DNA of 22,950 bases, from positions 1 through 22,950 of the forward strand of contig PITI01000093.1 in assembly GCA_004325065.1 (NCBI GenBank). The letters run 5' to 3'. This DNA comes from Hamiltosporidium magnivora. Taxonomy: Eukaryota > Microsporidia > Dubosqiidae. The position numbers and the translations under genes were made by a program. Position 1 is the stretch's first letter, and each line of letters opens with the position of its first letter. A model generated the notes under the pieces. It saw only the letters and a list, made by a program, of their open reading frames with translations. It did no database searches and was not told the DNA's origin. Shown here piece after piece: positions 11,401-20,559 of the stretch.

Positions 11401-14263
11401 AGTACATTTGAATCAAAAAAATATTTCAAATACGAATGTTGGAAAAAATACAGCAAAAGATTTTTCGATGCAAAATAGTCAAAAATTACATTCAAAATAC
11501 GGACTAAAAAGCAATAATAACAACAAAATATCAAGCCAAATTCAGAATTCTTCGGAAAAAACCCACTTTGGTGACATAGATATTAACGAAAATAATGAAT
11601 TTCACGATTTTTACAAAAATCTTGCATATACTTCCATTTTAAGTAAGTATGAAAATTCCTTGATCGATCCACTTCTATTTAAATATTTAGAAATTGAAAG
11701 ATTTCGTGGATATGAGTCGGTTTTAATACATAAATGTCTCTTTAGAAATATGTTTGTATTCCTGTCTAAAGCAAACAATAAAAGAAGACTCTTCGTAAGA
11801 TTTATTATCGATGCATATAGTGGTAATACCATTTCTGATATGAATAACCTAATACATGCTATATTTCAAATATTAAGTACAATAAAAATATTGACATTTC
11901 AACATAAAACCACCAATAATCATCTTTTGGTTGTCGTAAAAGGAAATTTTTCTTTTTCACCTGCTTCCACTTACGATATAATCGATGATTGTATTTTCTT
12001 TTTTAAAGATAAATTTTTAGAAGTGAATGTAACAGAGTGTGAGATTAAAATAAAGTTGTTGGATAAAAGCAGGAATGATAAAATAACTTTAGATAATGCA
12101 GAAGAAGATGCAAAAAGAAAGCGTGTGGATTTCTTCGTGATACTGTTGTCACATTTGAAAGGATATTTAGAAAAAAAAATTTATAAAAATGATCAGTTGG
12201 TGTTATATCAGATTAACTCACATTTGATTCATAATACTTTAAAAAATAGTTTGATTACAAATAAAAATAATGGGAATATTTTTTTTAGAGAACAAAAATA
12301 CGATAATTGTTTTCACTCATTAGAAGATATCCAAGATAAAAGAGAAATTGCTATTAAGAATTCAACTGTTTATTATAAGGATTTGATTGAATTATTTGAA
12401 TGTAATTTTGTTTCTTGTAACTTCAGTTATGAAATCCAACAACTATTTTTACATTCTAAAAACTTCGATGCATTTGGAATTAATTTAGAAAAAAATCAGG
12501 AATCAAAGGATCTCGAAAGAAAAAATAATAGCTATAAACTGAATAACGATGTATATTTTATAGATAATTCTGAAAAAGAAAGCATTTGCAATGGAATAGT
12601 TGGATACAAAATATCTTTTAATGGAAATGCATTTATACTCATCGCAAATGATATTTCGTTTAAAAATGGATCGTTTTCAATAATTGAAGATGTATTCTTT
12701 TACTTATTAACATTAGATGCAATGGACAGTTGCATACCACGAATATATATTTCATGTACTTCTGGTGCCAGAATAGGTGTTTATGAAAAAATAAAAGAGG
12801 AAATTGAAATTTGTATAGATCCTCAAACCACGAAAGATACAACCGAAAACATGTGTTTGATTGTAAGAGAGAATACAGATGATAAAATGACATTAGAAGC
12901 CATGGAGAATAAATATAAAATTACATCTATATTTGGAAACGTAGATTCCGGCGCAGAAAATCTTTCTTTTTCAAGTTTGATGGCAAATATAACTACCAAA
13001 GCCTATGAAAATATTTTTACATTGAGCTATGTTACTGGATTATCTGTCGGGATCGGAGCATATTTGGTTAAACTTGGAAATAGAATTATACAGAAAAATA
13101 AATCTCCGATTATTTTAACTGGAAATCGGGCCCTTAATAAACTATTAAAAAAGGAATTTTATACTAATAACAATGATATTGGTGGTTCCGACATAATGCA
13201 AGCGAATGGTGTTTCTCATTTAGTTGTTATTGACGACTATCAAGGAATCGAACAAATAGTCAAATGGTTGAATTATTATTTCAATTCGAGAATCATGAAA
13301 GAAAAAAAAGATGATCTGATAAATTCAACTCTTTTAGGTGAAAAGATATCAAATATACTCTGTGATGAAAAGAACGATTTTTGTAAAAATGGTGTAGATG
13401 CTAAAAACCATTCTTATCGAAATTTAGAATATACATCATCCCACCCTTTTATTGAAAATAAACTATGCACTATTTCTTATCAAAAAACCGGTTTTGATAA
13501 ATATTGTTCTAGCAATTATTTTATGGAAAACTATAATGAAAGAGAAGTTTTGGATTTCATTTTAGATCAAGATTCTTTTACGGAATACATGACAAATTAT
13601 GCACCAAACGTGATCATAGGGAGAGGAATGATTATGGGTAAAACCATCGGTGTAATAAGTTCAGAAACAAAAAATATTGAAAATGAGATACCAGGTGAAC
13701 CCGATACAATTCGTAAAAAAAAAATTTGGACCAAAAATGTTATGTTTCCCGAAACAGCCAAAAAGATATCCGATTCAATTATGAATTTTGGTAAAGAATG
13801 TCTTGATATTTTGCTTTTGGCTAATTGGAAAGGATTCAGTGGCGGAACAACCGACATGTTAAATTACGTCTTAGATTTTGGATCAAATATAATAAGAATT
13901 TTATCTAAATTAAAATCCAAAATATTGGTATATTTGCCACCTAATGCAGAATTAAGAGGAGGAACGTGGGTCATATTTGATAAGAAACTTAATGCAAATA
14001 TCAGAATATGTGCTCATCCCAAGACAGAAGTAGGTATTTTAGAGCCTGATGGTTTATCAGCTATAAAATTCAAGGAAGAAGAACGTATAAAGGTTTTGGA
14101 AAGAAGTGGCATGGAGATAAATGTTGAAAACCTTAATAAACTGGGCCATTTGTTTTGTAAATTACATGATTCGACAGAAAGATTAATTCAAAACAATATA
14201 ATAGATGAATTTGTGAGTGTAGATATGCTTAGAAAATATTTGATAGAGAATGTTCTAAAATGA
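8408..14263 (+). CDS. ACC1: Acetyl-CoA carboxylase, eukaryotic multidomain form
   Basis: This cytosolic-type biotin enzyme makes malonyl-CoA from acetyl-CoA, bicarbonate and ATP. It is complete at 1951 residues; yeast and animal forms have about 2230-2350. Biotin carboxylase spans about 1-520: KLLIANRGLAATK near the N-terminus, ATP-grasp loop LGGGKGIG (218-225), a DCTLQRRNQK motif, and metal-ligand segment EVNSRIQVEHP (340-350). The carrier domain holds MKM at 665-667, with Lys666 as the biotin site. A diverged central region with a polar, Asn/Lys-rich stretch (about 910-1065) follows. The carboxyltransferase spans about 1270-1930: SGARIG (1452-1457), GVSHL, ANWKGFSGG (1805-1813), ELRGGTWV and LEPDG. 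Unusual changes are Leu for the first loop glycine (218), Gly for Arg after KGI (225), and Lys for Arg in RGFSGG (1808). There is no N-terminal targeting extension. The long uninterrupted frame and preserved motifs argue that it is functional. Confidence 0.97.
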   Translation: MKKKCFTTFLEEYGCSKSIRKLLIANRGLAATKFISSMEEFSYKKFGKQIFYFYGMVIKEDLESNYLYIEKLKNYKLVESGPAHLNYCNIPLIVETAKFFEVDGVWPGWGYSSENPELAKLLQENKLVFLGPSEISMYLLGDKFISLLLCMNLNIPVIPSLVSEKVIEEFGIVFNDTNVIDRERINKLMSDMPGSYINEIDPFVKTYGLPIVFKVSSLGGGKGIGVVRETNELNLVYEKIKKEANNTFIFASKLIENVKHIEIQAAGDCYGNIKIFGSRDCTLQRRNQKLVEECPAMISRGIYKKMKNDAKKLLKKANYVGLATVEFLYDIEKSTYYFLEVNSRIQVEHPVTEILYQINLPVTQWMIASGIKLKRIIKLFNVKKRKIHALAVRITAEDPKKNLEPVTGKISLHFQNNQNNWGYFSVVSGKIHEFSDSQFGHIFSKGKTRTEAVRNMIFALKSLKVENILTPKDFLISVLDSESFLNYRHNTEFINYFLQKNYLNVLGEEDLNFIYFPVVYCLDILKILDSDKNVRNNLIFDFIEKHQKSINVEYLYNTIVYNIELFFISTNSALIKLNNTFKVISYEILSKNLILLKTGKTKLIYLEKEDNLLYNMKIDGCIHKFVLDFNSNNVRSKTAGKIVRFLKNDGQAILKDEKYVEIEIMKMNIFLEAPCSGIIKFTKPCNSYVKENEIIATIQKENKENYVYSTYKFLENVGNELDLKNILFGYYFPPKLKDLPNDVTEKLRYIFLFNKNFKKISFDLIEYILASLISDIEFSFESLNLNEKNNHLSNIGTKDLLISVDEIIMKLNSKNSTLFNLFSKFKRTITHIKFLNLCLLTKMHNDSDNRLNNCCFPKDVLLFSINIVEDNVKDIIIKKYLGIVFGEAIKFSKLNRKSLNINKIDIQKEKKLSEEKASHQDLLIKNQNIEFKSKRHFGIFILEDDISGIEFAQYDYIFLYNIEKTDFLTNINNKNVIKIHTDKKYPFVTYDFKPNDMKVHLNQKNISNTNVGKNTAKDFSMQNSQKLHSKYGLKSNNNNKISSQIQNSSEKTHFGDIDINENNEFHDFYKNLAYTSILSKYENSLIDPLLFKYLEIERFRGYESVLIHKCLFRNMFVFLSKANNKRRLFVRFIIDAYSGNTISDMNNLIHAIFQILSTIKILTFQHKTTNNHLLVVVKGNFSFSPASTYDIIDDCIFFFKDKFLEVNVTECEIKIKLLDKSRNDKITLDNAEEDAKRKRVDFFVILLSHLKGYLEKKIYKNDQLVLYQINSHLIHNTLKNSLITNKNNGNIFFREQKYDNCFHSLEDIQDKREIAIKNSTVYYKDLIELFECNFVSCNFSYEIQQLFLHSKNFDAFGINLEKNQESKDLERKNNSYKLNNDVYFIDNSEKESICNGIVGYKISFNGNAFILIANDISFKNGSFSIIEDVFFYLLTLDAMDSCIPRIYISCTSGARIGVYEKIKEEIEICIDPQTTKDTTENMCLIVRENTDDKMTLEAMENKYKITSIFGNVDSGAENLSFSSLMANITTKAYENIFTLSYVTGLSVGIGAYLVKLGNRIIQKNKSPIILTGNRALNKLLKKEFYTNNNDIGGSDIMQANGVSHLVVIDDYQGIEQIVKWLNYYFNSRIMKEKKDDLINSTLLGEKISNILCDEKNDFCKNGVDAKNHSYRNLEYTSSHPFIENKLCTISYQKTGFDKYCSSNYFMENYNEREVLDFILDQDSFTEYMTNYAPNVIIGRGMIMGKTIGVISSETKNIENEIPGEPDTIRKKKIWTKNVMFPETAKKISDSIMNFGKECLDILLLANWKGFSGGTTDMLNYVLDFGSNIIRILSKLKSKILVYLPPNAELRGGTWVIFDKKLNANIRICAHPKTEVGILEPDGLSAIKFKEEERIKVLERSGMEINVENLNKLGHLFCKLHDSTERLIQNNIIDEFVSVDMLRKYLIENVLK

Positions 14264-15830
14264 TAAAAATTCTTATAAATTTAAGTAATTTACACCTTTG
14301 ATTATTTTTCATTTGAGGCCCGGTAGGAGTTTAATTCGTTTTTTAAAATTCATATTGAGCAGAAAAAGCGGTCTTCTTTTAAATCCACAGCCGAAAAATC
14401 GAATAAACGTTATTATGATTAATCCTTTTAAAATTTTCAATATTTTAGGTGGCAAACTATGCAATATTTTATAAAAATATTTTATTTTACTTATATTAAG
14501 GGATAATCATTCATTTTAACTCATAAATAACACTTTTTTAGCCTATCGGTTCTTATAAATATTTGAAATTCAAATAATACTAAAGCCTTTATATTTAAAT
14601 ATCTTGTAAAAAAAAATTTATGTCATTCTATTTGTTGAATAAGTACCTAATAAATAGAAATTCAAAATATTTTACTTCATATTTAGATTAATAAATCCCT
14701 ATATATTATATCTTATATTCAATAATTTTCAAAATTAATAGTGTTTAAATGTCTTTTTTAATGTATCTAGTGTTTGGTTACGCAAACAAATTATGATTTA
14801 AAGAATAAAAGTACATACTTTCCGTTTAAAAGCACATAGAACAAGATTTTATTGCGTGTTATTTTTCTATTTATTAGTAAAAAAAATCAAAACATTATAT
14901 ATAAACCATATTAGGCGCTTTATAAAGATTTTTTTGTTAATTTTAAATCAAAGTTTTGAATGAGTATGTTCACAACGTCTAAATAAATATTGAAATAATT
15001 TATACTATAAAAATATTATGAAAATAATATATATTTAATTTTACAAGCACTAGTAACCTACCTAATGAGGTTAAGACAATAATTTTTCAATGATTACTTT
15101 ATCAGTACTGTGTTTCCTAGACTTTCGTAAAACTTTCTAGTTTTTATTAATATGTAAGCTAATCTATTACGCAATCATGTATATGTATCATTTTATTTGA
15201 AAAAAGAATCTGGTTGTTTTTTTATCAGATATTTGGCTTATAGATGATCCTTTATGAACTTCAATTTGTAAAATTATTTCTATGGTCTCGTTTCTTTATA
15301 ATACTTTCTAAATTTTATCGAAGTCATGAAATTTAATATTTGAATATGTGTTTAAATAGAACATAGAATGAAGTTGTATAAATAGCTATTAAGACTACCG
15401 TAACCAAGTGTTTCTTTTGTTGGAAGCATTATTCCCATTTTCGTGTATTTGTAATAAAAGTATGCCTCGATTTTATCAAATCCTTTAGTACTGCTTGGCT
15501 TTAGACTTTAAACATCAAAAGATATTTACTGTAAACATAAATCATCTTTACTGGAACAAAAATACAATAAAACTTTGATTACGGTTTACTTGCAGTAAAA
15601 TTGAATCATTATCAAGATTATTTCACAACCACAAAAAACATTCGGATGTAAGTGTAAAAAAAGGAATTAGAATAAATTTCATTATAAATCCATCTTTCTC
15701 TTCAATTATTTTCAAAAGTCTTTGTTTTGTTTCGTATTCGTGTCATTTTTTTACTTTAAGATAAGCATAAAAAAATTTCATAGAAAATTACAAGCAGCAG
15801 AATATAAATGATGAAAGCAATACATACCGC
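14264..15830. other. 1.6-kb AT-rich spacer without recognisable genes
   Basis: Nothing coding or RNA-like could be supported on either strand. Composition begins to become less AT-rich towards 15.8 kb, where the transposon-derived region starts. Confidence 0.55.
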
Positions 15831-16099
15831 GAATCCGCTACCTTTTTACTGTTTTGAAGAGCAACACATCCACTACCAAGTCAAACATGTAAAAGGATTA
15901 GAAATAATAAGCTTAAAACTTACCTTTAGTTAATACCCCTCGTTCTCCTTTGTTAAAGTTTTTGATTGGGAACACATCGTTTGAAATGTAAATCTTTTAC
16001 TTCAGCCATTCCAAAATACCACAGGCCAATGACACAACGGAGAATATTTGACTAGGTAACAGCCTATTTTAATAAATTACACGAATTGTTTTTTTTGCA

Positions 16100-17600
16100 G
16101 TACAGACAAGGTTTGAAAGAATGCCTTGAAATGACTGGACAAGGCTTGACAGGTACTAAAATGAAAAAGCCGGGGGTTTGATAACGGTCGACGTTTAAAA
16201 AATGTTGGCTCAAAATGAGACTGAAAAGAAGTGAAATTAGAAGAGAATAGAGCGACGTTTATTCGCTTTTGCTACACCAATTCATGTAATTTAGCCCGCA
16301 CCCCCAAGTACATCGTTCTGCAAGATAAATTTTTTGATAAAATCAAAGAAACCTATAAGAGATTTGTGAAAAAGATGATAAGACGAACTCGAAAACAAGT
16401 AAATGAATGTGTTCATTTTCAATTTCTAGATTTATGCAATCAAATAGTCGGTAAATATCTTGAGGCTCATCTACTTGAGTCAATAAACGATCCTCATATC
16501 ATATAAGCTGGCCTGATATGCTATTACGAGACAACAGGTAAAAAGAAGCTATAAATTTTGGATGTAAAATAGAGAAATAGCAAAGTCTTCAAGTTTGACT
16601 GTCCGATTATCTCTTTGACAAGGCGCTTGGATAGAGAAAACTATCCGCTTCTGAAACGAAAAACCCCAAGAAAATCATGCGAGAGTTTACTTTAAGCGCT
16701 TGAGCAGTATAAATGATCTTTCTGAGGCTTTAGTTATGAAGAACCAATCCTGTAATTTTTGTGTCAAAAGGCTACTATGTATGAAAATAATAAGCAATTC
16801 CGAAAGAAGAATGTATGCTCGAGATGTTCCGGAGTTGATTTTATCGTTGGCTACATGAGCTTGTTAAATCCAAGCATATAGTTATCCGTGATTAAATTAT
16901 GGGTTTTGGGTCTATAATGTGGAATCAAAACGATGACACGGTCATATATAATGAATATTCTGAAACAATCGTATCAGACAATCTTCTAACTATGTTTCCT
17001 TAAGTTGATGAATTTGCAAGTATGATTTATTAGCTACTCAACTGGAAAGCTACATGAAATGATGGTATCTACAATTTATTCATCAACAACTAACAACTCT
17101 CTGCAGATATCTTTATGGTATTGTGAAGATCATGCCATAGAAGAGTTGTTCTTAACGGAGGACGCGAGCACCTTGGTTAAGAATCACTGCACAGGAGGAA
17201 CCGGCAATTAATATAAATGAAGAGTCTGATTTGGAAGAAAAAAGATATGAATAAAAGAGGTAAAATATATGTAAAAAAACTGAAAAGGATTTAATTGGGA
17301 ATATATTCAATTAATATTTAATTTCTCTTGGCTATATTATTTTGGGTGAAAAAAATAGTGATTATTTTCTTAATATTTGCTAAAATGAGAAGTGCATCTT
17401 GGCTCTTATGAACACTGAGACATCTACTCAGAAACATTCTATGTAACCCTTTTTAATCATGTCCTGCTGTGGATGGAGATAAGCTTCACATAGGGAAGCA
17501 GAGTACTATCTGATAATTGCAGGCCTAAAAGCTTAAAAAGGCACACCCTTCACCAAGCGCGAAATTAATAGGCCAATCCTTTGAAATTTCTAAATTTATA
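16100..17600 (+). pseudogene. Less AT-rich stretch of broken reading frames, unassigned
   Basis: By hand count, several 60-base lines here have 35-45% G+C, against less than 20% in nearby spacer lines. The longest open frame runs 16231-16506 (91 codons). It begins at GTG, not ATG, and ends at TAA, with a basic composition (many Lys and Arg) and CYTNSC near its start. Further right, short frames with Cys pairs (CNFC, CSRC) appear around 16750-16830 in different frames. I could not match any of this to a transposase or gag-like protein. It could be the 5' part or first ORF of the LINE relic beginning near 17.69 kb, or a separate dead element. Frame breaks make it non-functional. Confidence 0.4.
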
Positions 17601-17690
17601 AAATTTAAAAAACACTAGAAAAAGCAACCAAATTAAAATGAAAATAAATGACCTGGGGTTAAAATATAACTAAACTCAAGGAAATGGAAG

Positions 17691-18720
17691 GAAAAGTACA
17701 AGTAGGAAACATAAGAACTTTTTGATTTAATAAGCAAACAAAAGCAAAATATACCGCATTGATAAACCCAAAAGAAAGAATGAAGTTTCGAAATGATCAA
17801 AGTCGGTTTACTTCCGTTGTATTCTTTGCTTATTAATAAATCAAAAGGCAAAAGGTAGAGTTTAATTCTAAATTCACAGAGATCAGATGAATTTTATATT
17901 TCAGTGAATTTTATCAATGAAAGAATTTGGGTCTAAAAATAAGAGAAAGAGAATCTGACTTAACCCTGTTTGTAGTTTATCAATAAAATGACTGCGAAAT
18001 CGAAGAGGAAGGGGAGAATTTTGTAAACATTTTCAAGTCAAAATTGATTTAATAAAACCAATTTTTATTACATTTAGAGACCTCAATAATAAATCAGACA
18101 GTAAACCGGAATATGCCGAAAGAGTGATGGGAGCATAGAGATAAGAACTCAAAAGAGATAGCGGATCTAGATTACTACAATTTTGCATAGTAAATGACAT
18201 AAATATCACCTCAAAACATTTCCGCATAAAGAGGTGTATAAATTCGCTGAAGCAGTATGTTTATGAAAAGAAAAGTTTAAAATTGTTAGATACTAGTAAC
18301 CGGAAATAACTTTCTAAAATGCATAGAACTTGGCTTGATGATAGGCTTGGAAACATGAAGCGAACTTCCTCAAATACTTCTAAAAATTGTATTCAATATC
18401 AAAAAAAACAGCAAGAAGAAAAAAATGTAAAAACAAGTAATCTCTAAAAAAAACAAAGATTTCTAAAATGCAAAACCCACAGAACGTATCATTTTAAAGA
18501 TCTCATATTCGAACAAGTAAAATCTATGAGGAAAAAATTCCAAGTAGAGAATATGAAAAACGCATGATATATATTCAAAAAAAATACTGAATATAGCTGA
18601 AGCAGTATGCAAAAAATCAAACTTTAGGTGACAAAATGTTAAGATGACAGGATGGATGTTTAAATTCGTCAAATAAAAATTAAAAAAAAAGAATAGACGG
18701 AAAGAATATTTGAGAAACAT
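17691..18720 (+). pseudogene. LINE AP-endonuclease domain, decayed
   Basis: In LINEs this domain nicks target DNA. Readable pieces are VQVGNIRTF near 17694 (family form GTWNVRTL), then LTLFVVYQ, a stop, and NDCEIEEEGENF near 17960-18020 (family form VYAPTNDA..EE...F). Next come RDLNNKSD at 18076-18099 (family form GDxNAKVG, with catalytic Asp and Asn kept but Gly changed to Arg) and SRLLQFCIVNDINIT up to about 18212 (family form RLLDFCxxNxLxIT). Beyond 18600 only a Lys-rich tail matches weakly, and the SDH catalytic motif was not found. Several in-frame stops confirm decay. Confidence 0.75.
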
Positions 18721-19262
18721 ATCTCAGAAAGCTTACATGAAATATGAAACCCGACGAATAAAAGTAAAACACCGATCAGAGAAGTCAAAAAAGTTGGAAA
18801 TAGTTTGGGGAGTAATAAGCCGGAAACTGTTTGGCAAATTTTAAAGCGCTGTTATAAGGTTTCAATGAAAATGGAAAATGAAAAATGACAAACTGTGTGA
18901 ACTAAAATTTGTTCTAAGCAATTAAGAAAGCTTTTGAGGAATGAAACACTGGTCATAGCAAGATGGAGAGAATATTTTCGGTTGTTAAATTTCAGCCCAA
19001 ATAATCGTAACACGAAGGTTAAAAATGATACTAATGATTTTGAGATGTTATAAACGTGCCGAAATAATCGAAACGGGACTTGTAGAAGGCTTATGAAATA
19101 ATGAAAATTTGCAAAAATTCAATACCTCATGCAATAAAATCGGAGTTTTTTAAATATTAAAGCAAAATTAAAGAAAACTTACTTAGAAATGTAAAATGAA
19201 CATTTTAGAGGCAAACTCTTACACTTAGAGACTAGAAGTATGAGTTAGTAAGCTAATACACA

Positions 19263-19930
19263 AGAAAAAAGATAACAGAAAATGTAAAAATCTCAAGAAC
19301 ACCCTCTTGCAAAGTGTCCCAGGAAAAACATGCAAATGTTCTCTGTAAAAAGCCCAAAGAAACAAGTAGAAATCTTACATATGAAGAGCAAAGTGGTTCC
19401 GAAACAACCACGAAACTCAGAATCTGATTGTTACAATACGACAAGTTGCAGATAAAACCATCGAATAAGGCAATTATGAACACCTGTGCTTCATAGATCT
19501 AGAGGGAGTATTCGATAGTGTGCATTCCTCTTAGCTTTGGCGGATCTCACAAAAAAGATGAGTCCAAAATATTTTTATGAGAAGTATACAAAAATTTTAT
19601 ACCATTTACTGAAGCTATGTCTGAATAAGACACATCTTCTGGTTTAAGACAAGGACACATCCTTATACCTGATTTATTTCATATTTTTCAAAAAGATATA
19701 ATGAAGGAATGCAAAAGCAAAACTAGAAAGTGTAAGCTCGGAAATCAACACATGGCAACAATTGAACTAACGGTATTAGCATATGCCGATGAATCAGGCT
19801 TACTTCCAGAGTAAAAACAAGATTTGCAAGAAAATATAGAAATTTGGAAAATAGTGCTTTGAAAGAGGGTATAGGATAGATAAATTTTATCGGAACAATA
19901 GTATTATTTGAAAAGTACACAATGCACCCA
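19263..19930 (+). pseudogene. LINE reverse transcriptase domain, decayed
   Basis: This relic would copy element RNA into DNA at the target site. Finger segments read as NRKCKNLKN then SVPGK (19270s-19330), ANVLCKKPKETSRNLTYEEQ (to about 19390), and TIRQVADKTIE after a frameshift. Motif A is FIDLEGVFD at 19490-19516, with its Asp kept. A single frame open at 19635-19811 holds SSGLRQGHILIPDLF (family form GLRQGDxLSPxLF) and motif C as YADE at 19782-19793, where active elements have YADD. The same frame continues after a TAA as DLQENIEIWK. The YADD-to-YADE change, stops and frameshifts make it inactive. Recognition is firm because all motifs occur in order with normal spacing. Confidence 0.88.
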
Positions 19931-19999
19931 ATTAAATCAAACGAAGGCTTTTTAAAATAATTAGAGATTCTAATACCCTTGAAACAACTCTAAGAGCCA

Positions 20000-20500
20000 A
20001 TAAAAGACCATGAAGATCTTAACGCCAGAATAGCCCTACCGGAAGACTGTATGGTGCGATTAATAAAATCCTTTTAGGCAAGAATGAAATATAGGGTAAA
20101 GCCAAGAAGGCTGTGTACTTCTCAATTTATGTTCCTACTATAACATATGGTTGTGACTCGTGTGTCTTATCATTAATCAAGCGTAAAATAATACTGGCTT
20201 CTGAACTGAGATCATCGAGAAGCGTTGTAGAAGCAAACAGAAGATTTCGAATCGGAAACAAGACGAGAAGATAGTGTCTTCAAACATAATCATTATAGGA
20301 GAAAATGGATAAGAAATATTTACGCTGGTTCAGGTATATGACAAGAATTGCAAATAAACGAATTCTAAAGCAAACATATTTAGCAAGTTAGAAGGCAAAG
20401 GACTAAGACGCAGACCAATAATAAAATGGTTTGACTCGTTCAACCGTCTTTGTATGAATAAAGAATATATCAGAAAAGACCAGGAATTAATCAGCGACAT
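20000..20500 (+). pseudogene. LINE polyprotein C-terminal region, decayed
   Basis: After the reverse transcriptase, one frame reads KAVYFSIYVPTITYGCDSCV (ending about 20165), then RKIILASELRSSR and RRFRIGNKTRR, ending at TAG 20272-20274. It matches the region LINE proteins of this type carry after the thumb (Y.PTLTYGSExW, then AEMxxLRR, RRDRIRNExIR). A shifted frame then gives LRWFRYMTRI near 20318 (family form LRWFGHVxRM) and LEGKGLRRRPIIKWFDSF near 20388-20441 (family form xEGKRxRGRPxxRWxD). The role of this region is not well defined. Confidence 0.8.
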
Positions 20501-20559
20501 AATATGTTGGCGTTTTTTTTGTTCATTCTTTACACCGAAAGTTAAAAGAGAACTAGATT

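Larger units (their letters stand above)
17691..20500 (+). mobile_element. Dead non-LTR retrotransposon (LINE) with endonuclease and reverse transcriptase relics
   Basis: Across 2.8 kb, pieces of one polyprotein can be read in correct order on the plus strand through many stops and frameshifts. The order is AP-endonuclease (17.69-18.7 kb), reverse transcriptase (19.26-19.9 kb) and a C-terminal region (20.0-20.5 kb). The total of about 930 codons fits a single LINE pol ORF. Motif spacing and the C-terminal motifs (YGxxS, RxxRIxN, KWxDS) resemble the RTE/Jockey-like endonuclease-reverse transcriptases common in arthropods and other animals; the exact clade is uncertain. No poly-A tail or target duplication was identified, and the 5' end is not defined. 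The element is immobile. Confidence 0.85.

Noticed and set aside
16231..16506. 91-codon frame as a real small gene
   Set aside because: It starts at GTG, has no ATG near its beginning, has no C-rich start motif and sits in a block of broken frames. It is better treated as part of a relic.
18463..18720. 85-codon minus-strand Phe-rich frame as a membrane protein gene
   Set aside because: It is the antisense of an A-rich part of the LINE relic; Phe-rich antisense frames are expected there.
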